Shown in pieces: positions 1-11,307 of a DNA stretch of 64,000 nucleotides; the first letter of the stretch is position 1; each line of letters begins with the position of its first letter. This DNA is from Sipunculus nudus (Eukaryota > Annelida > Sipuncula > Golfingiida > Sipunculidae): positions 95,874,723 to 95,938,722 of the forward strand of contig CM049309.1 in NCBI GenBank assembly GCA_026874595.1. The letters run 5' to 3'. Made by a program: the position numbers and the translations under genes. The notes under the pieces are model-generated. The model saw nothing but the letters and a program-made list of their open reading frames with translations. It had not been told where the DNA came from and ran no database searches.

Positions 1-326
1 AGGACTTATTTAGAAGGATAGTGATTGCATTTTAAGCCAATCCTTTCATCCCAAAGCTTCATGTAGGACATATAGGTGACCTGCAAATAGGAATTGAAGC
101 TGATTGATTTGGGGATGTCGGAGGTCAAGGTCACAGTGGCCACCTGTCAACATATTTGTTTCTGAATGATAACTCCAATTTGGATCAACATATTGTTTTC
201 AAACTTGATCACAGGATCTGCATTTTGAAAAGGCTAATAAACATCCTAATAGACAAATTCAGCTGATTATAAAAAATATTCTCACAATCAATATCAGCTG
301 AGCGCCGTGACCCCCAAGTCCCTTGT
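1..326 (+). mobile_element. 3' part of dispersed element family B
   Basis: This is the end of a dispersed non-coding repeat also seen at 6995-7915 and 36775-37641. Shared landmarks are 'gcattttaagccaa', 'aggtcaaggtcac', 'gataactccaatttggat' and the terminus 'cagctgagcgccgtgaccc' followed by 'tcccttgtta'. There is no open frame of note. It enters from outside the window, so its 5' end is unseen. I infer a non-autonomous element; no transposase is visible. Confidence 0.65.
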
Positions 327-1521
327 TATATCTACAATACATTAATTCTGTTGACACTTCATTTATTTTTGTGACACTCCTTTATTAATTTCCATCATGT
401 AGAAATCCCTACATTTAAGAAATAATATTCCCCACATTGAATTGTGGCTTTGATGAAAAAATTAAATACTTATATTTGGTCATATTAGAGCATTATCTTT
501 TTATTCGAAAACAGCATCATGTCCACGTGGTCTCTGTTGAAAATTCATTTAACTCTGTAGAATTTAGATTTTGTGCAAGTCCAGTCAGTCCTACCGGGTC
601 TTCTGGAGGAACCTTAGCTTATGCCACGCAATATTCCTGAAACTTATCAGTTGTTTGCAAGTGCATGGGGGCTCTCTTGTGGTGTTGTGGTTTGACTAAT
701 ACCTTAGGGACTTGAGCTCCGAGCAATGTACCTTTGGACGCTCCTCACGGACGCCGTAGGGTGCAATTTGTTCAAAATCTAAAGGGTCTTTGCCTGGGGT
801 AAATTGGAGTACTGGACGGGTTGTCACCATGAGCTGACTCTGATAACGGCTGCATCGATCGTGGCATTAGTCTACTAACCAAAGAAGACCCTGGGAAATG
901 CCAGCTATGACGTCAAGAAATCTATCCCACCAATTCGACCGCCTGGCACATGGGCGGACCTGGCATTTCACGGAGCCCCCAAGCGAACAAGAGTCTTGTG
1001 CCAGCGGCCAGACGACCTCCTTCCCACGCTGTAATAGTTGTCAAGCTACCCAGAGCAACGGATCTCACTCTCCTCCCAACATGCGAACCGGGTCAAGTGC
1101 TTGACCACAAAGGCTCACAAAAAGGGGGCCTGAATCCCCGATCAATAAGCACAACTGCTCACTACTGTATTGATATGTGGCCTCTAGCCATTCGGTGTCT
1201 GAACAATTTCGCCCACAACCTATATTAATTATCCCGCCGTTTCAATTTTCATGTAAACATAGACACGCAAACTTAAATACGCATCCGTTGTCGATAATGT
1301 CATTTGATTGGATGCACCACAAATTAAACTATTAATTATGGATGGATATGCTATATGGGAAATGATTGATATAATATGAATGAAAAATCGACGTTATAGT
1401 TAGCACAAATGTGGGGTCCATATGTTATAGTATAGTAGTAAAGTAGAGTTGTCGAATTAAACGAGTTGCTTCACCATGTTTAATAAAAGATCAAACCAGA
1501 AATAAGTCTCCTTTTTTGCAG
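327..1521 (+). other. Intronic or upstream DNA before exon A
   Basis: This stretch holds no supported gene. The part from about 660 to 1230 is richer in G+C than its surroundings and has short overlapping open frames (for example 898-1104 and 950-1228) without recognisable domains or good splice context. From about 1230 to 1510 it is AT-rich and ends in the polypyrimidine tract and acceptor 'cttttttgcag' of exon A. It is most likely the last part of the intron between the ubiquitin-like-domain exons of midnolin and exon A. Confidence 0.5.
908..915. promoter_or_regulatory. Perfect CRE-type palindrome TGACGTCA
   Basis: The octamer TGACGTCA is the consensus binding site of CREB/ATF-family bZIP factors. 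It lies in a locally G+C-richer, non-repetitive stretch about 600 bases upstream of exon A. Whether it is used cannot be judged from sequence; a single octamer can occur by chance. Confidence 0.3.
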
Positions 1522-1971
1522 GTCAACGATTTTCTATCGGGAAAAGCCCCCTTGACGCTTGCGATGCGCCTGAGTGATCACATGGTGTTTATGCAACTTC
1601 AACTGTCAACATCTCCAGCTGGCTGCAAGAGAGTATCAACAGGACCGACACGCCAAGCTTCTTCCAGCAGTCGGAACACCCGTGCAGCAAGCAAAGCCAG
1701 TCCGGCCAACACAGGCCATACCAGAGTTCCAGTGGTCCTTCCGCATCCCTTCGGGCATTCTTCTTCCGTCTCCGGACAAAAGCCTTCCTTTACTCCACGT
1801 TTTAACAGTGCTTCCCAGCCCGCCAATCATGGAGGCAGGCCGCACAAAGGGCCACATGTGCCCGTGTTGGACCGTCGCACTCTAGCAGAGGCCAGTAGGA
1901 ATTTATCGCAAAAACTCAAGGAGCTTACCCAGTATACCCCGACGCCATCAACAGAAAGTACCCCTGAAGTT
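1522..1971 (+). CDS. MIDN: Midnolin homologue, internal exon A (post-ubiquitin-like block and linker)
   Basis: This exon encodes 150 codons in phase 0 at both ends. Codons 1-28 read [20 protein letters not shown] followed by MVFMQLQL, which matches the block directly after the ubiquitin-like domain of midnolin proteins (vertebrate VNDFLSG, PLTLA, GDHMMFVQLQLA). In midnolin, two separated conserved regions fold together into the substrate-catching domain that holds beta-strand degrons of short-lived nuclear proteins for ubiquitin-independent proteasomal degradation; this block should be the first of them. Codons from about 30 to 118 form a Ser/Pro/Arg/His-rich linker, and about 119-141 ([20 protein letters not shown]) look helical. 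The acceptor is 'ttttttgcag' ending at 1521 and the donor is the consensus GTAAGT at 1972-1977. Exons for the ubiquitin-like domain must lie upstream. Opposite-strand frames here are shadows. Confidence 0.9.
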
Positions 1972-4789
1972 GTAAGTATATCTAATTTTATAAGGAATTA
2001 TCTAATTTTATAAAGAATTATCTATCTCATTTTGAATACACCATTAACTGCATGAGTTTTTTTTATGTAAATTTTACTACGCTCAGGTGGACTGAAGATT
2101 CATATTAATAAATAATTCACATTAAATGTCCACTGGTGAAATGTGTGTTGTCGAGATTACTTAACAACTGTGGCGGCAGCCTCGGTCGTTATCAGAGCTG
2201 ATTTAACCTATCATTGCAATTCCATTTTAAAAATTTCAAGAACGTGATACTTCACATGCAGTGTCATTCCTAAGTGGTCCTGGTATTTTCTCGTGTTCCC
2301 ATGGTGATCTAAAACAGGTCACAAGACGCTTTCCTGGTAAACTTGTTTTCGGGACCATCGAGTACGAAAGACATTTCTTTTCCTTTCTGAGCACAACACC
2401 GCATCCACCAAAGCCTCGTTATGAAATTTTGCTGAATAAGCAAAATCAGGTCCCGAGGCATTTGTTTTCCCCGAGCACAATTTGGCCTTTAAGTTGTTGT
2501 TTACCGGCAGAATTTCAGACGTCAGCAGTCGCCCGAGCTGCTCTTTATGTTTGTTTACCAGTCCACGGGAAAAACCAAGGGAGGCACTCGAGTGACAGTG
2601 GCCACCTTTGGTTATCATTCCAAAGCAAATTCTGACATTCTAGTGCGTCATATGCCGAGCTCCGTGGTTGCGTATCTAGCACTAAGAAGCCCCGGTTTAC
2701 TGATGGCTTATGCGCCCATTGACGTCATAGCGCTGAAGCGGTGGCCCCATGCGAGAAAACAGGCCAGTGTTTTGGTGTGAGCGATGTCTGCCACAATCCA
2801 TAATTGAACAGGGTTGATTTTCATTCTTCATAAGCGCGCTGGGCTCTTCCCAGTCCAAGTTAACTGCAGTCTCGACATTTTTGATGATGGGCGAGGCTTT
2901 GTTTATGCGACAAAAATAAAGGACGATAGGCCAGTAAACGGCTTTTACAAAAGATTCTAGCATGTCGTACAACAAGAGGCAGACCAATTTAATACATATT
3001 TCTGCTTGGTTCAATTACGCCAATTTTCCAATTGGTACACGCTCGCCAGAGGAATGGAATACTCTTATATGATTTAAAAAAACATCTGGCCAAAGATATA
3101 CCACCTTGGGCGACATTTTGGAAGGCGGCTAAGAGTGGTAGATGGTATGTGGTTTTATCGTCTGCAACGTTGCAGACGGCAAATTGCATAACAGTAACTT
3201 GTACTGGTCACAGCAGTATTGGCTGTTAGTGAAATTATTCTGTGCTAGGCAGCGTTGTTATCAGTTATAACACAATGATGGAAATTAATCTGCTGCCTGG
3301 CTGAGATTTAGCGGTTTTTATCGCCGCACGTGTGAACAGTCTACTTGGCACAGCTATAGAACTGACTCTCCTCTCCCACACTACTCTAGATAAAAGTAAA
3401 TTTTATCAGCCTGTAATCAATGCTAAAGCTTCATCCAGAACTAGGATAAAAACAAAAATTTAATCGTGTATTGGTAAGATATTATTATATTGGAATAAAG
3501 AATGACACTATTTTGTTCTTTAAAACTCGGGTAAAGTTAATCATTCTTAGTGCATTCATTGATTGATGCATATTATTAATTGTGCCTTGTTTACGTAATC
3601 GGTGAAAGTAAGAGCGATTACAGCTGTAAGTCCACATTTCCCAGGAAACATGTAGCTCCAAGGCTTGTATTTGTTCAGCTCCACCAACCGGACTGGTGGG
3701 TGATAAAGATCATCTGTGGGCTCCCGGATGTCGGATTCCTGGAAACTGGTGAACCCACGATCGCTTGCAAGTGCTTGGCTTGAACGGATTCAAATACACA
3801 AAACTGACCTGATTTCCACTGCATTCCGCCAGCACTACTTAGCAACACATTATTTTCATAACTCCCCATTCCCTTTAGAATTACTTTATTATTTTAGCAC
3901 CCAGCAACCACACTACTTGTCAATTTTCAGATGAATTATTTGAAAAGTGACGCTTAAACACCTACTGTATAACAACAGTGGATTAAATGTCCCACTGCGT
4001 TATAGTTATTGAACTGGCGACGAGGTTACGCTGAAGGTTTGATATTCACTTGATTACACGCGGCAGATAACCACGATAAACACCGCCTTATTAGAAAACA
4101 TGCTTCAGAGGGAAAAAAATTATATAATAATGGTCACCTTTGATATTTACCTTGCAACTTTGGTCATGGAGTGAATAAGCTATGCCAAGACATTAATATT
4201 GATTTCCTGTTAAATTCAATTTATTTGATAATGCTAGAATCAGTTTATCATCCCATGTAGATGGATTTAATTGTATAATTCTATTACAAGCTCAGCTTGC
4301 TTCTTAGGTTGTAAAGTATTAGTTACAATATGCACCTTTTTTGTCAGAGCAAGATCAAAATTGGTCTAATTATATACATTACATACACATTAAGTGTTAA
4401 GGGGTACACCAGAAACAACAAGTTGCTTTCTTAAAGTAGAAATGTACATGTGGTATTATTTCAGATCACAAGTTTAAAAGTAAAACAAGCCCCATGGTTC
4501 TACCTTAAATATTAATTTGCTACAATTTTTACTAATGTTGACAAATAGTGAGAGTATTACATGATGAATTTTCATAATAACATCATAGATACCTTATAAG
4601 ATTAAGATCATAAGTTAAGCATTTAACAGGAACTAATGCAGTTCAGATAGGCACCAGGTTGTATTTCTGTACCACCAGAAAGTTTGTTTCATATTCAAAG
4701 CAGAAATGCCCATCTCATCTGGCTTTGTTCAAATTGAATTTAGCCACATCATCTTTATCCATCAGTTTTACTCTAAAAGATGCCAACTG
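1972..4789 (+). other. Start of midnolin intron A-B, no gene seen
   Basis: This single-copy-looking intron sequence begins at the GTAAGT donor. The part from about 2160 to 3350 is again richer in G+C than the rest and contains a second TGACGTCA. Open frames there (2261-2635, 3032-3229) have no recognisable domain. From about 3350 to 4789 it is AT-rich and I see nothing identifiable. Confidence 0.5.
2720..2727. promoter_or_regulatory. Second perfect CRE-type palindrome TGACGTCA
   Basis: This perfect TGACGTCA octamer lies about 750 bases inside the first visible intron, in a G+C-richer island flanked by AT-rich DNA. It could mark an intronic enhancer or internal promoter bound by CREB/ATF factors. 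No TATA box or CpG-rich promoter pattern could be confirmed by eye. Confidence 0.3.
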
Positions 4790-5330
4790 CACTTAGGTCA
4801 ACTGAGCAATAGTGATCGGTCAGTGGCCATCTGTATGTCAGTCTGTTATACACTGTTGAACCAACAAATCGGAAATTAGGCATATAGTAAAATATCCCTA
4901 AGTTCTCCTACCAAACCTAAAATTATGTCACTGCAAATTCATTCTTTTGAGAATTTAAGCAAAAAAAAAAACAATTTTACGCGGGTAAAAATAAAATGTT
5001 GTAATAACTAAAGACCAAAAATCACTAGCTTCAATTTGTTTATATTCGGCATATATGGTCCTTAATATATTTTCTCTGCAAATGCCATACATAAGGTCAA
5101 TATTGCCTAACTTTAAGGATCTATGTATCTGAAAATAATGGACCTTTTCAGAATATCAGGAAATATATTTAGCCACTTCTCATTGTAATTTATGAAGCTG
5201 AAGAACCTTTTTTCAAGTATTCAATTGATATTAACTAGGATGCTGACTGATCACTACAGCCAGAAATTAGATCAGAATTTTGTAAATTTAAGTTTTTAGC
5301 ATATATAAAAATGTAAAATCAGTACCTTTA
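4790..5330 (+). mobile_element. Divergent copy of dispersed element family A
   Basis: Landmarks shared with the better copy at 9232-9975 are, in order: 'aactgagcaatagtgatcgg' (the degraded 5' end), a CTGT-rich stretch, 'gttctcctaccaaacc', a long run about gene-less AT-rich DNA, and 'aatatcaggaaatatattt'. No coding capacity is seen. It sits inside the midnolin intron. Confidence 0.55.
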
Positions 5331-5553
5331 ATTTGGCCTTACTGAAGTTTCTTGGGGGACATACTGAACATTTTGCATTGTCAAACTCAGCCAGCTGGTC
5401 AGGTCACAGAAGTGCATTCTTCTCTGGTACCAGATCAGTCATGCCTCCTTTGGGCAGCACCCTTGCCATGCTGTGTCACAGATATTCTGTTAATCCCTTA
5501 TCTTCCTCACTGTACAACAATATTCTCTGTGTGCAATGCACTAATTGTCAGTG

Positions 5554-5826
5554 TTTAAAGTGTATTGCCTAAGACTGTTGATACACAACAACTGGATGTT
5601 TTAAAGTGTATTGCCTAAGACTGTTGATACACAACAACTGGATGTTTATAATATATTGCCTAAAACTGTTGATACACAACAACTGGATGTTTAAAGTGTA
5701 TTGCCTAAGACTGTTGATACACAACAACTTGATGTTTAAAGTGTATTGCCTAAGACTGTTGATACACAACAACTGGATGTTTATAATGTATTGCCTAAGA
5801 CTGTTGATACACAGCAACTGGATGTT
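5554..5826. repeat. 45-bp minisatellite, about 6 copies
   Basis: The unit contains 'gtattgcctaagactgttga' followed by 'tacacaacaactggatgttt'. Unit starts, tracked by 'tattgcc', fall at 5563, 5609, 5654, 5699, 5744 and 5789. Because 45 is a multiple of three and the unit lacks stops in some frames, it produces open frames on both strands (5606-5866 and 5569-5817) that are not genes. Confidence 0.95.
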
Positions 5827-6039
5827 GCATGAACATTTTTGTCAGAAGTGGAGGGTTAATGTATGACAAGAGTCAATATGCAAGGTAGAGTATTATTCAA
5901 TGAAGGAACTAAATCTTGAAGTTCAAGGTTTCTTTAGTATTTATATTTATATGAAGGATATATTAATAATTATGATAACAGTAACATTTCTGAATTAGCA
6001 TAAATTAGCAGGTCTTTGATCTGAACTTTACATTTTGCA

Positions 6040-6990
6040 TTTTTAGTTAAGCTGACTGAAAGTCTTCTGAGCTATAGTGATCACTCTTTTTTTTTCTGTC
6101 GTCCGTGTTTCTGTCCATCTGTCTGTCTGTTAACTGGGCACTAATCATAACCACTGGCCCTTGAATCTTCTAACTTGACATCCAAGGAGGTCCATGAAAT
6201 ATATCCTTGGAAACCTGAAATTAGGTCTCTGTTACCCATTTCCTCCAAGCTATAGGGCTCATTAATACCCCCAGAATAATTAAAAAAATCAAAAAGCTCA
6301 GGAATCTGAACAAAAAATGCATTGATCAGCATGATTCTCTGCATGAATATTGATCATGGAGTGTATCATCAGTTCCTGCAGACTGGTGGCACCACCTGGA
6401 TTTTTCCTAATGTTTACACATTTTTTCACCATTTTTGAGACCTTCAAAGATGCTGACATCTGTTAACATTGTGCAACCTGGATTTTTTTCAAATTTTTAC
6501 TCTTTTTAGCTGAGCTGTAGTCGTGGTCTGTCCTAGTTCATTCAGACTTCTGTTAATGGGAGTGTTTTGAAACCGTTAGCCCTACATATCTGAAATTTGA
6601 CATAGAGTTAAAAATCTCCCACCATACCAAAAATTGGGTCACTATGACTTTGTTCCTTCGAGATATTAAGGAAAAACATCAAATTCTGTTCAAAACCATT
6701 TGTGTCACTTCAGGAATGCATAATATCAAAACCACTGACCTGATGTCTATCAATACTGTAAGTCAACTGAGCTATAGTGATTGGTCAGTGTCTGTCGTCA
6801 TTCAGTCTGTCTGTCTGTAAGACTGGTACCTTTTGACACTGCTGTATCTAGAAACCTGTAACTGAAAATCCAGGGAGGTGCTGTTAGACATAGTAAATGT
6901 CCACCTCATAACTTGCACTGTCAGACAGAAACTGCTCACGTAATAACTTGCGCTGCAAGACACAGTAAAGAGGCATTCACACCTATCCAT
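6040..6990 (+). mobile_element. Cluster of fragments of element family A
   Basis: At least three partial 5' ends occur: near 6046 ('ttagttaagctgactgaaag'), near 6507 ('tttttagctgagctgtagtc') and near 6765 ('caactgagctatagtgattg'). Each is followed by CTGTCTGTC-like tracts and 'gaaatt' motifs typical of the family. The pattern suggests repeated insertion or rearrangement in one place. No coding capacity is seen. About 5827-6039, just before, is AT-rich and featureless. Confidence 0.55.
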
Positions 6991-6994
6991 TTTT

Positions 6995-7915
6995 AGCTCA
7001 GCTGACATGAATTCAACTGGGTATAGGAATGGCGCTATTGTCGACTATTGACATATCAATTTCAAACTTGAAGTATATATGGCCCACCTCTAAAGCAAGA
7101 AATATATTGATTTTTGGGTCAATAAGTCAAAGGTCAAGGACACAGGACCCACTTATTTAGAAAGTTTACGGATGCATTTTAAGCCAACCTTTTCATCCCA
7201 AACCTTCAAACTGGCAAATAATTAAAGGTGACCTGCAAATAGGAGATGAAGCTAATTATTTTTTTTTTTATGTCAGAGGTCAAGGACACAGGTGTCATCT
7301 GTCCACATACTGTTTCCAGATGATAGCTCCAGGTTGGATTGAAATATTGGTTTCACACTTGACTAATATATGGCCCATCACTAATGTAAGAACCCTTTTG
7401 AGATTGGGGTCATGAGGTCAAAGGTCAAGGTCACAGGATTCACTCCTTTTAAAAGATTGTGGATGCATTTTAAGCCAAACTGTTCATCCCAAACCTTTCA
7501 TCTCCCACTTTTTTCTCACCTGCCAATAGCGGAAGAAAATAATGGATTTGGGGGTCAAAGGTCAAGGTTACAGAGGCCATCTGTCCACATATGTTTCCAA
7601 ATGATAGCTCCAGTTTGGAATGACAAATGGATATCAAAATTGTTCTGATTTGAAAAATTGAATTTTTTATTATTTTTTAACACCCTCATTTCAATTAATA
7701 AATTCAATGTGTATGATTATACTTTGATCAACTCATCTCCACTTTCTTCTTATTTAATAATTTACATGCATATCACAGACACTTAGTTCAGATACCAATA
7801 CAAGTATGTAATCATGGGAGGCTAACTGTGGTCATATTTCCAAATGTTAGGTTCTTATAAAAAAAATATTCTTATAATCAATTTCAGCTGAGCACCATGA
7901 ACCACAGGTCGCTTG
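6995..7915 (+). mobile_element. Dispersed element family B, near-complete copy
   Basis: It opens with 'ttagctcagctgacatgaat' and closes with 'cagctgagcaccatgaacca' followed by 'caggtcgcttgttttt'. The first and last parts contain the same GCTCAGCTGA core in opposite orientation, so the element has short inverted ends. Internally it repeats sub-blocks with 'gaggtcaaaggtcaaggtca' and 'gcattttaagccaa'. There is no transposase frame, so I infer a non-autonomous element. Confidence 0.65.
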
Positions 7916-8022
7916 TTTTTAATTTGTATTTTTTAGACCTTCAAAGATGCGGTTGTCCATTAACAGGGCACAAATTGTAACCATTAAACCCTGAATCTTC
8001 TAACTTGACAAAAAATCTACTG

Positions 8023-9209
8023 AACCATCACAGACACTTCCTTTATATTGATAGTATTAGTTACTTAACCATCACAGACACTTCCTTTATATTCATGGAG
8101 TTACTTGACCATCACAGATGCTTCCTATATATTTATGAAGTTACTTAAACATCACAGACACTTCCTGTATATTCATGGAGTTACTTAACCATCACAGACA
8201 CTTCCTATACATTCATGGAGTTACTTAACCATCACAGACACTTCCTATATCTTCATGGAGTAACTTAACCATCACAGACACTTCCTATATCTTCATGGAG
8301 TAACTTAACCATCACAGACACTTCCTATATCTTCATGGAGTAACTTTACCATCACAGACACTTCCTATATCTTCATGGAGTAACTTAACCATCACAGACA
8401 CTTCCTATATCTTCATGGAATAACTTAACCATCACAGACACTTCCTATATCTTCATGGAGTAACTTAACCATCACAGACACTTCCTATACATTCATGGAG
8501 TAACTTAACCATCACAGACACTTCCTATACATTCATGGAGTAACTTAACCATCACAGACACTTCCTCTACATTCATGGAGTAACTTAACCATCACAGACA
8601 CTTCCTCTACATTCATGGAGTAACTTAACCATCACAGACACTTCCTATACATTCATGGAGTTTCTTAACCATCACAGACACTTCCTATACATTCATGGAG
8701 TAACTTAACCACCTCAGACACTTCCTATACATTCATGGAGTAACTTAACCACCACAGACACTTCCTATACATTCATGGAGTAACTTAACCACCACAGACA
8801 CTTCCTATATCTTCATGGAGTAACTTAACCACCACAGACACTTCCTATACATTCATGGAGTAACTTAACCATCACGGACACTTCCTATATCTTCATGGAG
8901 TTACTTAACCATCACAGACACTTCCTATATCTTCATGGAGTTACTTAACCACCACAGACACTTCCTATATCTTCATGGAGTAACTTAACCATCACGGACA
9001 CTTCCTATATCTTCATGGAGTTACTTAACCATCACAGACACTTCCTATATCTTCATGGAGTTACTTAACCACCACAGACACTTCCTATATCTTCATGGAG
9101 TAACTTAACAACCACAGACACTTCCTATACATTCATGGAGTAACTTAACCACCACAGACACTTCCTATATCTTCATGGAGTTACTTGACCATCACAGACA
9201 CTTCCTATA
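8023..9209. repeat. 40-bp minisatellite, about 30 copies
   Basis: The unit contains 'atcacagacacttcctatat' then 'cttcatggagtaacttaacc'. Copies are highly uniform, with recurrent variants (atac/attc versus atat/cttc, ATCAC versus ACCAC). A higher-order 120-bp block (three units) is repeated back to back at about 8872-8991 and 8992-9111. It is flanked on the left by a fragment ('ctgaatcttctaacttgaca') of family A. Confidence 0.97.
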
Positions 9210-9231
9210 GTGCTGGGTTGTTTGTTTGGGA

Positions 9232-9975
9232 TTTTTAGCTCAGCTGACTATAAGTCATCTGAGCTATAGTCGTGGTCAATTGTCTGTTGTCCATCCGTCC
9301 GTCTGTCTGTCATGCCGTCTGTCCGTCCGTCCATAGATGTGGCACGTTTTGCAACCGCAAGAGCTAGGAATCCAAAATTCAGCATAATGTTAGATTTCCC
9401 CAAGATCTCCTACCAAGCCGAAAACTGGGTCTTAGCGACTTTGTTCCTTTGAGATATTAAGGAAAAACCTCAATTTTTTATTAAAATCCTATTTTCACAC
9501 TTCAGGACTGCCTCAAATCAAAACCACTCATCTGTTTTTCCTCATATTTACCATAAATATTCCTCTATATAGTTCGATGTACATGCCAGAAATTATGTCT
9601 GTTAAGTATAAATTCTTTAAGTTATGGGCCCAACCATAATGGACTTTGTAAAAAATCAGGAAAAATATTTACTGACTTAACATGAAAAATTTTGAAACTA
9701 GAGTCTATTTTCTCAACTAAATAACTATGTTTAATTAAGATTCAATTGTATACCCAAAATTAGATCTGAATTTTGTAATTTTTTAAGTTATAAGCATAAA
9801 AATAAAATCAGTTTCTTAAATTTTGCGTAACTTTGACCATGGCACGTTTTTTTTCCTGTAAGTACCATTGATTTAATTTTCACAGCATGTAAACATAAAT
9901 ATTTAATTTGTTTAAATCTGAAATTTGAAAATTAAAACCTTGAAAATTAGGCTAGTTATTGTATTCGCCAAAACA
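9232..9975 (+). mobile_element. Dispersed element family A, well-preserved copy
   Basis: It begins 'tttttagctcagctgactat' with the diagnostic 'catctgagctatagtcgtgg', then a CCGTCCGTC/CTGTCTGTC tract and 'ggcacgttttgcaaccgcaa'. Further in come 'gatctcctaccaagccgaaa', 'cacttcaggactgcctcaaa' and 'acatgccagaaattatgtct'. The same order is found inverted at 39135-39841 and again at 63556-64000. No protein is encoded. Confidence 0.7.
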
Positions 9976-9985
9976 GAGTTTTGCA

Positions 9986-11305
9986 GATACTATGTTTTCA
10001 GCTGCCCGCCGCCGCCGCCGCCGCCGCGTAGGTGTCCGGAGAACTCCTCCGTAACCGCTGGGTGGAATTTTACGAAACCCGGGATTATGTTCAGGTCACG
10101 TGAACTGCTGCGCCCCGATTTTGTTTTGACCTCTGACCTTTCCTCTGTGCTCTGCGTCCATTTGTGCGTCTGTTTCCACACATAAACCCACATATCTCGG
10201 GAACCGTTTGATCGATCAGGAAAATTTTTTTGCACAAATGTAGCCCTTGGAGAGCTTTATAACTTACACAAAAAATGGTGGCGCCACCTGCAACCATGTT
10301 TGCACAGTGTCCATCTGTTCGTCTGCCTTGGGTTAAAATCACTCACATCTCTGCAGTGACTTGACTAATTCACCTGAAATTTGGCATGCGTATACATCCT
10401 GGATAGCTTTTCTGATTTTGTGACAGGTGGCGCCACCTACATTCACGTTTACCCTGCAGACATCCAAGCTCATATCTCGGGAACCGTTTGACCGATCAGG
10501 AAAATTTTTTGCACAAATGTAGCCCTTGGAGAGCTTTATAACATACATCAAAAATGGTGGCGCCACCTGCAACCATGTTTGCACAGTGTCCATCTGTTTG
10601 TCTGCCTTGGGTTAAAATCACTCATATCTCTGCAGTGACTTGACTAATTCACCTGAAATTCGGCATGCGTATACATCCTGGATAGCTTTTCTGATTTTAT
10701 GACAGGTGGCGCCACCTACATTCACGTTTACGCTGCTGACATCCAAGCTCATATCTTGGGAACTGTTTGACCGATTGGGCCAAAATTTTGCATGTGTATA
10801 GATCTCACATAGCTCTTTATCATACGCAAAACTGGTGGGGCCACCTGCAGCCATTTTTGCACAGCTCCTGTCTGTCTGTCTGCCATGGGATAAAATCACT
10901 CATATCTCGGCAGTGGTTTGACATATCTGGCTAAAATTTTGCAGGTTTATACATCCCTGACAGCTATCTTGATTTTATGACAGGTGGCGCCACCTGCATT
11001 CTAGTTTATGCAGCAGACATCCAAGCTCATATCTTGGGAACCGTTTGACCGATTAGGCCAAAGTTTTGCATGTGTATAGTTCTCACATAGCTCTTTATCA
11101 TATGCAAAACTGGTGGCGTCACCTGCAACCATTTTTGCTCAGCGTCCATCTGATTGTCTGCCACGGGCTAAAATCACTCATATACATGTAGTGGTTTGAC
11201 TTATCTGCCTTAAATTTTGCATATGTATACAACTTGGATGGCTTTCTGGATTTTGTGGTAGGGGGGGCAACCTTCACACACAATTTGGCTGCAGACATCC
11301 ATGCT
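9986..11305 (+). mobile_element. GGTGGCGCCACC-bearing element with a 279-bp module in about four tandem copies
   Basis: The left end 'atactatgttttca' plus a (GCC)n tract at about 10004-10027 resembles the start of element C at 35612. It is followed by four tandem modules that begin with 'catatctcgggaaccgtttg' or a variant at 10191, 10471, 10750 and 11028, so the period is 278-280 bp. Most modules carry the 12-bp palindrome GGTGGCGCCACC twice (first at 10277-10288), with one copy mutated (GGTGGGGCCACC). The fourth module runs straight into the 61-bp array. Short minus-strand frames here are artefacts. Confidence 0.75.
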
Positions 11306-11307
11306 AA

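Noticed and set aside
1599-1857. Minus-strand open frames opposite exon A
   Set aside because: Shadows of the coding exon; no homology and the plus frame is clearly midnolin.
2261-2635. 124-codon plus frame in the first visible intron
   Set aside because: No recognisable domain, no matched splice sites in the right phase, and overlapping minus-strand frames of similar length.
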